From: an uncultured Verrucomicrobiota bacterium
GTDB taxonomy: Bacteria > Verrucomicrobiota > Kiritimatiellia > CAIQIC01 > Lenti-01
DNA: 64,000 nt
Assembly (NCBI GenBank): GCA_937860055.1
Contig: CALMBO010000011.1
Coordinates: 1 to 64,000 of the forward strand
Direction of reading: 5' to 3'
Below, piece after piece: positions 9,553-19,299 of the stretch. The translations under genes were made by a program, and so were the position numbers. Within the stretch, counting starts at the first letter, position 1. Each line of letters starts with the position of its first letter. The notes under the pieces are model-generated. The model was not told the DNA's origin, did not search any database, and saw nothing but the letters and a program-made list of their open reading frames with translations.

Positions 9553-11208
9553 ATGGCTGAAGAAATATCCATGCCAACTCAGCAACAGGCACTGGAGAGC
9601 CTTATCCGCCTTGGAAAGGCTCTCCATGCCTATGCCTATCCCCGCAGCCCTTTTGGAATGGCAAGGCCTCTGCTTCCCGAGGAGGCCAGCCGATTAAAGG
9701 AGGAAATCGCTTTCTGCGAAAAAGTAGTTTCCACGGCCGCCTGTGACCCCTCGCATCGCAATCTCCGTTCCGTCTTAGATGTCCGGCGAGACCTGATTCC
9801 CGACTCCCTGGATATAAGGATTGTTGCTTATGTCGCCTGGCATGCGTTGACCAACGAACCCGCTGGAACTTCCGTGGCCGTTGTGAGCATTGCTGCGGGG
9901 ATGGGATCGGTCGATGACATGATCCAGGCCAGGCATGCCATCCGATACATGCTGGTCAGCAGGATAGGCGTCTTGGTGCTGCAAGACCAAACCGCCTTGT
10001 TTCCTGGTGGAAAACTGGTTCGCTTGCTTTCGGGAGACAACAAATCCCCCATATTTTTTTCAGAAGAGACTTTGAAGGAGGCATTCGAGGCGGGGCAGCG
10101 GATGAAGGCCGATCAAGCTCTCAGGCCCAAAACATGTCCCCGCCAATCCGAACCGCATCCTCCAGCCCAGACGCCCAGCGAGACTCCCAACCTGCTGACG
10201 GCCAGAGGCATTTTCGACGCCTTGAAAAACGAGGTCATCGGCATAGATGTCCCTTTGCGTCGTTTTTCCGCCCAAATGAGTCTCCATATGCGGAGGCTGG
10301 AGCAGATACGGAAGGGTGTTCGTCCCAGTGTTGGACCTATAGTAACGGCGATTATTGGCTCCAGCGGAAGCGGCAAGAGTTGGCTTTGCGAGACCTTCGC
10401 ACGAATGAGCGGACTCCCGTATTCGGTAGCCGATATGTCGGGAGTTTCTCAGGCTTCTTATGTTGGCCTGTCGGTTGACGAATGCTTCTACGGCCTGTTG
10501 GCCAACAAGACCAAGCCTTCAGAAGCCCAGAAGGGCATCCTGGTCATGGATGAGTTCGACAAGCTCTGTGCCAAAGGGGGCGGAAGCCATTCATCATCAG
10601 ATCCTCAAGGTCGAGGTATCCAAGCGGAGCTGCTGAAGCCTCTGGAGGGATGCAAGCTGCCGCTGGGCTCAAGACGCTCGAATTCTCCATATATGGGCGT
10701 TTTGGACTGTTGGGAAACGAATTTTTTGATTTGCGGCGCCTTCCAGGAACTAAGGGATCAATTAGCGGATGGCAGTCGCAAAGCTACGGGTCTGGGCTTC
10801 TCTTCTGGGGTCAGCAAGAGTCCGAGGAGTGATATCCGAGACGCCCTTGTGAAGTATGGTTTCATGGAGCAGATCGTGAATCGGATCGGGGCGATCATTG
10901 TCCTCCCAGATCCGACTCCCGAGCAGATCGTCCGAATCACTACTCATCCTGGGACAGGCATGCTTGCCCGCTGGAACTCCTTCGCCAATTCCTTCGGAAT
11001 GAACCTCGATTTGACGGATGAAGCCATTCAGTACCTTGCCAACTGGGCTTGTGAAATTCGTGGATATTCCAGAGCGGTGAAGACCATCCTGGGAAACCTG
11101 GTCGAAGAGCACCTCTACGACGACAAGCCAGGAGACATCAACGTCTGGCTCAAGGACGTGAAGCGGGCAATCGAAGAGACCGAAGGGGCGGAAGGGCTTC
11201 AGCGGTGA
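9553..11208 (+). CDS. ClpX-like AAA+ ATPase (no N-terminal zinc-binding domain seen)
   Basis: Walker A IIGSSGSGKS, Walker B GILVMDEFDKL, NFLICGAFQEL, GFMEQIVNRIGAIIVL, RGYSRAVKTIL follow the ClpX order of motifs. Confidence 0.82.
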   Translation: MAEEISMPTQQQALESLIRLGKALHAYAYPRSPFGMARPLLPEEASRLKEEIAFCEKVVSTAACDPSHRNLRSVLDVRRDLIPDSLDIRIVAYVAWHALTNEPAGTSVAVVSIAAGMGSVDDMIQARHAIRYMLVSRIGVLVLQDQTALFPGGKLVRLLSGDNKSPIFFSEETLKEAFEAGQRMKADQALRPKTCPRQSEPHPPAQTPSETPNLLTARGIFDALKNEVIGIDVPLRRFSAQMSLHMRRLEQIRKGVRPSVGPIVTAIIGSSGSGKSWLCETFARMSGLPYSVADMSGVSQASYVGLSVDECFYGLLANKTKPSEAQKGILVMDEFDKLCAKGGGSHSSSDPQGRGIQAELLKPLEGCKLPLGSRRSNSPYMGVLDCWETNFLICGAFQELRDQLADGSRKATGLGFSSGVSKSPRSDIRDALVKYGFMEQIVNRIGAIIVLPDPTPEQIVRITTHPGTGMLARWNSFANSFGMNLDLTDEAIQYLANWACEIRGYSRAVKTILGNLVEEHLYDDKPGDINVWLKDVKRAIEETEGAEGLQR

Positions 11209-11451
11209 GGTATGGACCTATGGCCAGGATGCAGGCTCGAAATTATTTATTGGCGATTTTCGGCGGGACTGAGGCCAGGAAAAGCCAGGAGTGCATCGTT
11301 TGGGGATGCTTATCAGCCCCCAATGGCTACGGGGCGGGAGTATTTGGACGGGTTTTCTGCACCAATCGGCGGGTGAGCAAGGAAGCTGGATATTACCCGG
11401 TAATATTCCCAAGCTAAATCGTCCCGGAGGTCACGCAAGGAGAATGAGGAG

Positions 11452-12072
11452 ATGAAAACGCAAAAAGCAGCATTGTACGCCAGAGTCTCCACATCAGATG
11501 GCCGACAAGACCCGGAGATGCAAATACGAGAGCTCCATGAATATTGTCAGCGTCGGAATTTTGAGATCGTTGGCGAATACGTGGACCACATGAGCGGTAG
11601 CCGAGACGACCGGCCGGAACTGCTGAAGCTCATGAAGGCCGTCCGTTCGGGACGAGTGTCAGTCGTTGTCGTCTGGCGGTTCGACCGATTCGCCAGAAGC
11701 ACCAAAATGCTAATCGACGCCCTGGATGAATTCCAGACGCTGAATGTGGACTTCATCTCCCTCTCGGAGCAGATTGATACCAGCACTCCACTGGGCAAGG
11801 CCATGTTTACCATTATTGCGGCTTTGTCAGCCCTCGAACGCTCCACAATCAGGGATCGGGTACTGTCTGGCCTGCGTAAAGCCAAGCAAGACGGCGTTGT
11901 TCTCGGGAGACCCAAGGTCGGTTTCGATGAGACCGAGGCCGTCCAGCTTCGCAAGGAGGGGCTCAGTTGGGCTGAACTGTCCTCCCGCCTCAAGGTCTCG
12001 GTTTCGACCCTGCGGCGAGCGATACCCCTCCTTGTTCAAAAACCCCGCCAAACAGGGGCTCGGATTTCTTAG
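11452..12072 (+). CDS. Serine recombinase, resolvase/invertase family
   Basis: AALYARVSTSDGRQDPEMQ...VVWRFDRFARSTKMLIDALDEF...GKAMFTIIAALSALERSTIRDRV plus C-terminal HTH. Confidence 0.94.
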   Translation: MKTQKAALYARVSTSDGRQDPEMQIRELHEYCQRRNFEIVGEYVDHMSGSRDDRPELLKLMKAVRSGRVSVVVVWRFDRFARSTKMLIDALDEFQTLNVDFISLSEQIDTSTPLGKAMFTIIAALSALERSTIRDRVLSGLRKAKQDGVVLGRPKVGFDETEAVQLRKEGLSWAELSSRLKVSVSTLRRAIPLLVQKPRQTGARIS

Positions 12073-12147
12073 GGTTTTGCCTCATTTTTAAGCCGGCCGA
12101 GGCTTGGTCATTAACTGATGTTTGTGAACAGGCTTGAATTGGCCAAA

Positions 12148-12663
12148 TCAGAACAGGCTGCCGAACCGACCATCGGCCTTGTCATGCAGCTCAATCGCTT
12201 CCGCCAGGGAGACCCCAGTTCCCTTTCTCTGGATGACATTGACCCAGACGCATTGGTTCCCGTCACTGCTCTGGTAGCGAACTAGCAGGGCTTCAGTCCT
12301 GTCCTCGGGCTTCAGCTCCGAGACCTTGATCTCCCCCTCCAGCACCTGTCTGAAGGTATGGTCGTTGGGCCTGGGAGGCAGGTAAGTCCAGACCTCAGCT
12401 ATCTGAATCACGCCATAGGAGCCCATCTTCAGCATGGTTCCCTTGAGGTTGGCCATGAAAGCCTCCCGATCCATCCCAGGCGGGACTTGAATCAGGGTTC
12501 CCTGGCCGTCCCTTGTGAACAAGAAGTAGAGTTCAACATGGGAGCCATCCTTCAAAAACACTCCTCGGGCTCTGCTGAGATACCACTCTCCAAGACGACG
12601 GAGGGAGCCAGCGGGATCGGACTTGTCCCAGGGAGGCATCGGCTTGTGAGATTCCTTTGTCAT
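12148..12663 (-). CDS. Hypothetical protein (171 aa)
   Basis: ORF only. Confidence 0.5.
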   Translation of the reverse strand: MTKESHKPMPPWDKSDPAGSLRRLGEWYLSRARGVFLKDGSHVELYFLFTRDGQGTLIQVPPGMDREAFMANLKGTMLKMGSYGVIQIAEVWTYLPPRPNDHTFRQVLEGEIKVSELKPEDRTEALLVRYQSSDGNQCVWVNVIQRKGTGVSLAEAIELHDKADGRFGSLF

Positions 12664-13097
12664 CGGGGAGAGAATAGCCGAAGTCGTTTTGTGGTCGAGC
12701 CGAAATGGCCTAAAGGGAAGACGAGGCTCCTTCAGCCCCGAGCCAGATGAGCCTGAGAAATCCCACAGGCGGAAGGCACCCCCTACCTTCTGAAACCATT
12801 TTCAGTTTTCGGGGTTTCCTTGGAGGACTGAGCAGCCCGGCCTTTGCCTAAGGGGGCTTTCCCAGATCCACAGGCTGAAGACGGCCTTTCCATAAAAACG
12901 AGCAAAGGGAATGTCGGGGTTCCCTTTGGCCGACTAGTCCGTCCCACTTCTCAGGAATCTGACCATGGACGGTTTCCTTGGCGGGTTTTTCACAGACCCA
13001 GAATTTCCCTTCAGCCTTCAGCCCAGACCCAGCCTGTGAATTATTCCCGACATTTTTCCCGTTTGGACTTCTGAAGAGAAAACGCCCCAAACGATAG

Positions 13098-13248
13098 TCG
13101 CAATAATCGCAATAATGCCATTAGCGGGCTTGCGGGGGTATTTTTGCGATTTTCGTGTAGGCCTCCCTAAAGGCGTATTTACTTCTTACTCTCTCTCTAT
13201 TTTACAACACAGACCCCTATAGAGAGGCCATCGCAATAATCGCAATAA
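13098..13248. repeat. Iteron-like repeats TCGCAATAA, two tandem pairs (13098-13115 and 13231-13248)
   Basis: TCGCAATAATCGCAATAAT read directly at both places, in a noncoding stretch upstream of the primase gene. Confidence 0.6.
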
Positions 13249-13429
13249 TCCGATGGCTTGCAGTGGAATTCTTCTTGATCGGTTCTCTGTATAATACTGT
13301 CGCAATCAGACTCGGCCTTGGGTTCTTCCTTGGCGAACCAAGCCTGAAATATTTTTCGTTAAGCAAAAAATAAATAAAGGGAAATACCGCCCGACCCGAG
13401 AAGCATATGTAAAACGGAGGAGTTGTATA

Positions 13430-13642
13430 ATGAATTCAAATGAAAAGTTCTCATTGGAAAGAAAGAAAATCGTCAACGCCCGACTGTCGGAAGAGGAATA
13501 TCAACGGCTTCGCTCCCATGCCTCCCGCAAAAGGGTCTCCCTGTCCTTCCTTATGCGTTATGGGCTGGAGCCTTTCATCGGCTCCCATGATGGCCGGCAA
13601 GCACCACCATCCATCACAATTCTGGAGACTAATTTGAGTTAG
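13430..13642 (+). CDS. Small putative ribbon-helix-helix-like DNA-binding protein
   Basis: VNARLSEEEYQRLRSHASRKRVSLSFLMRYGLEPF resembles RHH/MobC-type N-termini. Confidence 0.45.
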   Translation: MNSNEKFSLERKKIVNARLSEEEYQRLRSHASRKRVSLSFLMRYGLEPFIGSHDGRQAPPSITILETNLS

Positions 13643-13762
13643 AAAAAATAACGCCTCCCGTGGCCGGGAGGCGTCCAACGAAACAACAACGGAAACCAAA
13701 CCATTGTCATCATATTATACATCGTCGCTGTTCGGTTTCCCTGCAATTAAAGGAATAATAAA

Positions 13763-16549
13763 ATGCAGGAAGACATAATGAATGAAGGCGTCCCCTTGGA
13801 TGCCGAACCTAAATGGAACAAGGAAGTGGCGGAGCGGTTTCTGAAGACCCTCCATGCCGAAGGAAACACGTTCGAGATTAGAATTCTCGATTCGCTGGCA
13901 AATGGATGCAAGTCGCCTGGAAATTCGTCTGGATTCTTCAGGGATGCCAAGACGGCGGCAGAGGTCCTGGATAGGTTCTGGGAAGATCACGAAGGCGGAC
14001 ATGCCTATGTCACCGTCAATCCCGTTTATAACGGGCTTCATGACCGTGCTCCCGACACTTTTCGCTGGGCTAAAGAAGCAGCAAAGAACGAGGACATAAC
14101 CCAACGCAACTGGATCTACATTGATTTCGATCCAACAAGACCCACTGGCGTATCGGCGACCTCTGAGGAGAAGGCCAAGGCCTGGGCGGTCAGCATGGAG
14201 GCCAAGTCCTGGCTCTCCAGCCAAGGCTGGCCAGCCCCCATCGTGGTGGACTCTGGCAATGGCTACCACCTCTACTACCGATGCGACCTGGAAGCCAAGG
14301 ACGACCTTCATCGAGAAGTCCTCAGGGTCTTGGGGACAAAGTTCGGGCTGAAGACAAGGGGCGACCCCGTTGATGTAGATCAGACAGTCCATAACGCAGC
14401 CAGAATCGCCAAAATTCCTGGCGTCGTCAGCAGGAAGGGCGAAAACACGCCGGAGCGTCCCCATCGTGGATCCCAGATCCTCCATGTCCCAGAAACCATC
14501 GAAGCCGTACCCCGAGACAAGATCATGCTGGTTGGCGGCATTTCCTGTTCCTCAAATGACAACCTGAAGAAAATCCCTGCACCAGCCTTCGCCAAATCCG
14601 CCCCGCCTGACCAGAGGAGGATTCTCTCGGCACTAGAAGCCATAGACCCTTCAAAGCTGGATTACGATGGATGGCTCAAGATGGGAATGGCCTTGAGATC
14701 ATGGGATGAGGAGAAAGGGTTGGATGTATGGCACAATTGGTCTGCCCGAGACACTGAAAGATACGAGCCCAATGTCCTTGACGATAAATGGAAGTCATTC
14801 GGTGGTTCCAGGAATGATAAAGTCACCTTGGGAACCCTGTTCCACATGGCTGAAGAAGCTGGCTGGTCGAAATTCTCCTTCCTCTTCCCCGAGGAGCCTC
14901 CTCCAGCCCTTGAGGAGAGGATAGAGGAGCCTGAGTTCCCTAGAGAATGCCTACCTCCCGAAGTGGTCGAGTATGCCGACGATATTGCAAAAGAGTTTGG
15001 ATACGAAACAGGCTCGGTGACTGCTTCTATGCTAACCATCGCCTCGGTGCTCGCTTGCGACAAGTGGAAGGTCGGAATCAAATTAGGCTGGATGGAGCCG
15101 TTGGTCTTGTGGCTGGTCAAGGTCGCTGGTTCGGGAGAAAAAAAGACCCCCGAATTCAAGGCTGTCATTGGCCCCATTGAAAACGACCTTGAGCGACGGG
15201 CTAAAGACTTCGACGACAAATCTAAAACCTACAAATCACGCAAGCGTGTTATTGAGAAGCGTTCGACTCAGATACAAGGGGACAAGAGCATCTCGATTGA
15301 AGAGGCGACGAATCAACTTGTGACATTGGAGGAGGAACTCGGCGCTCCTCCTCCAGACCCATACTACATGGTCTCGAACCTGACGACGCAGGCCGTTGAA
15401 GTGATGGCGGGGCGAACGGCCAACAAAGCCGGCATAGCCAAGGTAGCCATTGTGACCGACGAGGGAGGCCAGTTCGTCAATGCGGTGACTGGGTTCCACT
15501 CGGAAGGAAGAACGGCAAACGAATTCATCCTGAAGGGATATGATCTCAGCTCAGACTCCAGAATCCGAGCAGGCGAAGGCTCCGGCAGGGTGAAGCATCC
15601 AGCTATACCTGTTCTGATATGCATCCAGCCTAGGCGGCTTTGGTCTGCTCTGGAATCCCATGGTGAGGAATTGCAGGACCAGGGATTGATTCCTCGATGT
15701 CTGCTTATCAAGGTTGAAAGGACGCCTACGGGCTGGAGGGAGGATGCCATAGATGTCGGGAAGCGGATGGCTTATGAGGCTGTCATGGAGCCCCTGGCGA
15801 AAGCCGACCAAATGGACGAACCAAACGAAGAAGGCGGAATTCCATTTAGAGTCCTATCGCTCTCCGAGGGGGCTTTGGAAATCCTAGGCAAGCATTACAC
15901 TTGGGCGGACTTCCATGCACCAAAGATGGGAGAGATGCAAGCCTGGTGGAACAAGTTTGCTGGTCGGACTGTCAGGGTTGCTGGCTTGTTGCATCTCATG
16001 GCGGGTCTCGACGAACGATCCCCGATCCATCAGGACATGATGATCAGAGCCGTCAGGCTGATGAACTGGTTTGCCGTAAAGAACGAGCAAGCCATGCTGG
16101 CAATCAAGACCGAGTCAAGGGAAGGACTTCTGGCCAGAATCGTCAGGCATATCGTCGAGAAGGGTGCCAAGACGTTTTCAGCCAGGGAAGTCTTGCTTTG
16201 GACGAGGGGCTGCCTGGAGGTCGAGTCCATGGAGGACATCCGCCCAGCTCTGACAAGACTGGAAGACTTGGGCTACATCGCCAGGCTGGAGGAAAAGTTC
16301 GGCAAAGGGAGGCCTTCGGAGAAGTATGCCTCGAACCCCATGCTGTTCTCTGGGGCGATGTCGCAGGAGCCGATTAAGAGGAAAATGGAACTGTCGCCTG
16401 CCGGGGACGGGGAGATCGGAGAATGGCCAAAAAGGCAAGCGATGCCGCCAGTCTCCTCGACATCCCAGGAGAGCGATACCCATTGGACAGTGGAGGAGCC
16501 CGAAGGCGAGACAAGTGAAGTCAGCCGTTGGTTGTTTGGTCCAGGCTGA
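13763..16549 (+). CDS. Primase-polymerase / DUF3987-type replication protein
   Basis: AEP-like IYIDFD...NGYHLYY...VDVDQTVHNAARIAKIPGV; PriCT-2-like LDYDGWLKMGMALRSW...WHNWSA; DUF3987-like LVLWLVKVAGSGEKKTPEFKAV...GRTANEFILKGYD. Confidence 0.82.
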   Translation: MQEDIMNEGVPLDAEPKWNKEVAERFLKTLHAEGNTFEIRILDSLANGCKSPGNSSGFFRDAKTAAEVLDRFWEDHEGGHAYVTVNPVYNGLHDRAPDTFRWAKEAAKNEDITQRNWIYIDFDPTRPTGVSATSEEKAKAWAVSMEAKSWLSSQGWPAPIVVDSGNGYHLYYRCDLEAKDDLHREVLRVLGTKFGLKTRGDPVDVDQTVHNAARIAKIPGVVSRKGENTPERPHRGSQILHVPETIEAVPRDKIMLVGGISCSSNDNLKKIPAPAFAKSAPPDQRRILSALEAIDPSKLDYDGWLKMGMALRSWDEEKGLDVWHNWSARDTERYEPNVLDDKWKSFGGSRNDKVTLGTLFHMAEEAGWSKFSFLFPEEPPPALEERIEEPEFPRECLPPEVVEYADDIAKEFGYETGSVTASMLTIASVLACDKWKVGIKLGWMEPLVLWLVKVAGSGEKKTPEFKAVIGPIENDLERRAKDFDDKSKTYKSRKRVIEKRSTQIQGDKSISIEEATNQLVTLEEELGAPPPDPYYMVSNLTTQAVEVMAGRTANKAGIAKVAIVTDEGGQFVNAVTGFHSEGRTANEFILKGYDLSSDSRIRAGEGSGRVKHPAIPVLICIQPRRLWSALESHGEELQDQGLIPRCLLIKVERTPTGWREDAIDVGKRMAYEAVMEPLAKADQMDEPNEEGGIPFRVLSLSEGALEILGKHYTWADFHAPKMGEMQAWWNKFAGRTVRVAGLLHLMAGLDERSPIHQDMMIRAVRLMNWFAVKNEQAMLAIKTESREGLLARIVRHIVEKGAKTFSAREVLLWTRGCLEVESMEDIRPALTRLEDLGYIARLEEKFGKGRPSEKYASNPMLFSGAMSQEPIKRKMELSPAGDGEIGEWPKRQAMPPVSSTSQESDTHWTVEEPEGETSEVSRWLFGPG

Positions 16550-16626
16550 AGGCTACCAGATCCTGGCCGCCGGTCATTCAGAGGCCGGACGAAACCATAA
16601 TCCAGGGATGCTGAGATCAGAAGTCT

Positions 16627-17193
16627 CTACCGTTTCTTCGCCTTCGCAGTGATGCCGGCGAGGATTATTGCGGAGGTGTTCTTTGCAAAAGCAATTTGCT
16701 GTTGTTTGGGCGTAAGCTCGACATCCGGCTCTGGCTTCTTGGCGGAAGGCTTTCGGGGAGCTTTTCTGGCCTTCCTGGCGGGAGGAGTCTTGGCGGCGGG
16801 CTTGGACGGGAGAGACTTCGACAGGGCTTCCATGACCTCACTTATGTCGTTTGACGCCGAATATGGCGTTGTGGCCATTGCATCCAGAACATCCCGAGGA
16901 GGTTTCTTCACAAGATGCAGATAGCTGGTATGGCCAATGCGGACAACCTCGACCATGTAGGGAGTGGGATTGTCGGGAGAAGCGAGCTGCTGCAGATCCC
17001 TGACATGCAGAAGCAGATTGAAGGGAAGGTGCGTTATACCATCACGAAAACTGGGCATTTCTTTGTATTTTATCCATCCGCCATTCTTTTCCATTGCTTC
17101 AATGAACTTTTCAAAGGCGGGATTGTGCTTCCTTGGCTTCCTTGTAATACTTCCGCCAGCAGAAAGTGGTTTGGATTTCTTTTTGGCATCCAT
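16627..17193 (-). CDS. Hypothetical protein with basic, Lys/Pro/Ala-rich C-terminus
   Basis: ORF; start at 17193 avoids overlap with the divergent gene at 17221. Confidence 0.5.
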   Translation of the reverse strand: MDAKKKSKPLSAGGSITRKPRKHNPAFEKFIEAMEKNGGWIKYKEMPSFRDGITHLPFNLLLHVRDLQQLASPDNPTPYMVEVVRIGHTSYLHLVKKPPRDVLDAMATTPYSASNDISEVMEALSKSLPSKPAAKTPPARKARKAPRKPSAKKPEPDVELTPKQQQIAFAKNTSAIILAGITAKAKKR

Positions 17194-17220
17194 CAATAAA
17201 TTCTCCGAAGGAAACATACC

Positions 17221-18279
17221 ATGGCTCAACAACACAAAACCAGCCTACGCAGAACACAGATTGAAGTCCAGCTCAGTGCAGCCAACGAGTCCCTAAAAGA
17301 AGTGTTTTTTGCCCTCTACTACCGCCACGAATTTGCTAGGCGGAACATGCAGGTCTACAAGGCAGGAAAGAATATCGCCCAAGCCCTTAAAATGCCCGAA
17401 GAGAGGCTAAAGACCTTCGTTCAGTACGGAAGGTTTCTCACCGAGGACATCAGGCTCTGGGTTGAGCAAGCGACTGGAACGGATAAAGGGGCAAGACGCA
17501 AAGCCCTTCGAGATTATCTCGTCGATTTTGGTGTTCTCCCCATGGTCTGGAACTGGGACGAGAAACGCTCATTTCTACCTAGAAAATACTTTGAGGCGGT
17601 TGATGAGGAGACTACCTACTACGAAAGTCTGATGGCATTCAAATCACTCATGGGCTTTGAGGGCTATGCGATGTCGGTTCTGAAAATCGGTCATCCCGTC
17701 ATATTCCCAGTCGTTTCATTGAAGTATGATGCGTTAAACAAAAAGGTGAAAATTGAACAATTGGACCTCGAAGCAGAGAAGGCCCCCATGTTCATGGATT
17801 TTTCTGCCCCGAAGACTTCTTTCGACCACTATATGAACCTGATGCTGCTCGACAACGAAGTGTGCAAGCGACGACCTGACATTTTGCGGGAGCCAGAGCC
17901 TGAAGAACAGGCTGCTGATTTAGAGGCAGAAGCCGATGAGGGCGAAAAAATGGCCAGGCCAAAGAAAGAGCATAAGATTAAGCGAGTAAAACCCCGTGTT
18001 CTCGACAAACATCTTGAGGTGCTTGATGTAGGCAGGCATTGGACGCCAGCAAATACTTTTTATCAGAGAGCAAAACTGTATGCGGCCAGAAAGTTGAAGC
18101 GGAAGATGCAGAAGAAGGAAGCCGACCAATACCAGGAGCTGCTTGATGGCAAAATAAAGAAGCCCCTGAGTAAAATCGATGCCGCCAAGTTTGATCTGGC
18201 CATCGATATCAAAGAATGGTTTAGCCAGAGACTCAAATACGCCAAGCGATATGAGATGGCTTATCAAGACATAGTCTAG
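17221..18279 (+). CDS. Hypothetical protein (352 aa)
   Basis: Long ORF followed by a convincing intrinsic terminator. Confidence 0.7.
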   Translation: MAQQHKTSLRRTQIEVQLSAANESLKEVFFALYYRHEFARRNMQVYKAGKNIAQALKMPEERLKTFVQYGRFLTEDIRLWVEQATGTDKGARRKALRDYLVDFGVLPMVWNWDEKRSFLPRKYFEAVDEETTYYESLMAFKSLMGFEGYAMSVLKIGHPVIFPVVSLKYDALNKKVKIEQLDLEAEKAPMFMDFSAPKTSFDHYMNLMLLDNEVCKRRPDILREPEPEEQAADLEAEADEGEKMARPKKEHKIKRVKPRVLDKHLEVLDVGRHWTPANTFYQRAKLYAARKLKRKMQKKEADQYQELLDGKIKKPLSKIDAAKFDLAIDIKEWFSQRLKYAKRYEMAYQDIV

Positions 18280-18306
18280 TCAGTACAAACACTTTATTAT
18301 CTCGCC

Positions 18307-18339
18307 GTTGGGCCCTGTTTTCGGGGTCCAACTTTTTTT
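18307..18339 (+). terminator. Rho-independent terminator
   Basis: GTTGGGCCC-TGTTTTC-GGGGTCCAAC followed by seven T. Confidence 0.78.
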
Positions 18340-18450
18340 GTGCCAATTTTTAGCGTGGGGCGAGTGCTACATCGCATCCCCTCGAAGTTTTTCGGCCTGA
18401 ATAGTCCCCACGCCTGTCTACCTCAAATCGATTTTTCTCCCACAATACCG

Positions 18451-18481
18451 ATGGTGCGTAAGGCAATACCCTACGCACCAT
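18451..18481. repeat. 10-bp perfect inverted repeat ATGGTGCGTA/TACGCACCAT, 11-nt spacer
   Basis: Read directly; upstream of the gene at 18556, no T-tract after it. Confidence 0.7.
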
Positions 18482-18555
18482 ATTAGTCGTATCCCTTTCC
18501 CTTGCTTATATATACAGATGCTCTATGTTGGGATTATCAAAAGGAGAAATACCAG

Positions 18556-19299
18556 ATGAACACGAATTCAAAGAAGCCCATGGTTGGCAAGATTACGGTT
18601 AAGGCCTCGCTGGCCAACAAAGCAAAGTCGGTTGGCTCCCCGGAGTCCATACCTGCCACCACCGCCACCGACCCGATCCCCCGCTCCTCTGAATACATGG
18701 AAGACGCCAAAGCCTTGATGGCCGCCCTTTGGGCTGTCGAGGGCGGCGAGGCGGATGTTGCCGACCGCCGGGGCGAACTCGTCCATCCCATAATCATGAA
18801 TTTGCGTGACGGCCATTATGGAAAAATGGCGAACGGGGCCGATCCATTCGTGAAATTGGCTAACGAGCCTGGATGTCCAATATCAGCCAAACAGATTCGG
18901 AGGATTTTCAATCGGTGGGAATTCGCCATGAAGGTGCATGACCTCGGCGAGAAACACCCCAGGCTTGGACCTGCTCTATATGACGCCACCGCCTGCGAGA
19001 AGGACGCCAAGAAACGTCTCATGGTGCTTCGTGAGGCGGAAGCTAACCGCCTGAATCTCGCAGAGACTCGTGCCCTTGCTCGCAAGTCCGCTGGAATCGT
19101 CGAGAAGACGAAGACTCATGATCTTCCGCAGTGGCAGTACGAACTGCGGCGTATTGCGAGTGAAGCGACTAAGGGACTCACATGGACACGAAATATCATG
19201 CGTCAGGCTAAAGGCCGTCTTGACGATTTAGACCGCCACCATCTGGACGAACTGTTCGCAATTCTTGACCAAATCCGCAGCGAGGCGAGCCATGAATAA
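18556..19299 (+). CDS. Hypothetical protein, first gene of a putative three-gene operon
   Basis: ORF with upstream aaggag; overlaps the next start codon by 8 bp. Confidence 0.65.
   Translation: MNTNSKKPMVGKITVKASLANKAKSVGSPESIPATTATDPIPRSSEYMEDAKALMAALWAVEGGEADVADRRGELVHPIIMNLRDGHYGKMANGADPFVKLANEPGCPISAKQIRRIFNRWEFAMKVHDLGEKHPRLGPALYDATACEKDAKKRLMVLREAEANRLNLAETRALARKSAGIVEKTKTHDLPQWQYELRRIASEATKGLTWTRNIMRQAKGRLDDLDRHHLDELFAILDQIRSEASHE

Noticed and set aside
13653-13672. GCCTCCCG...CGGGAGGC hairpin as a plus-strand terminator
   Set aside because: No T-tract follows on the plus strand. The A-run precedes it, so it would only terminate minus-strand transcription, where no gene is seen. Not called as a terminator.
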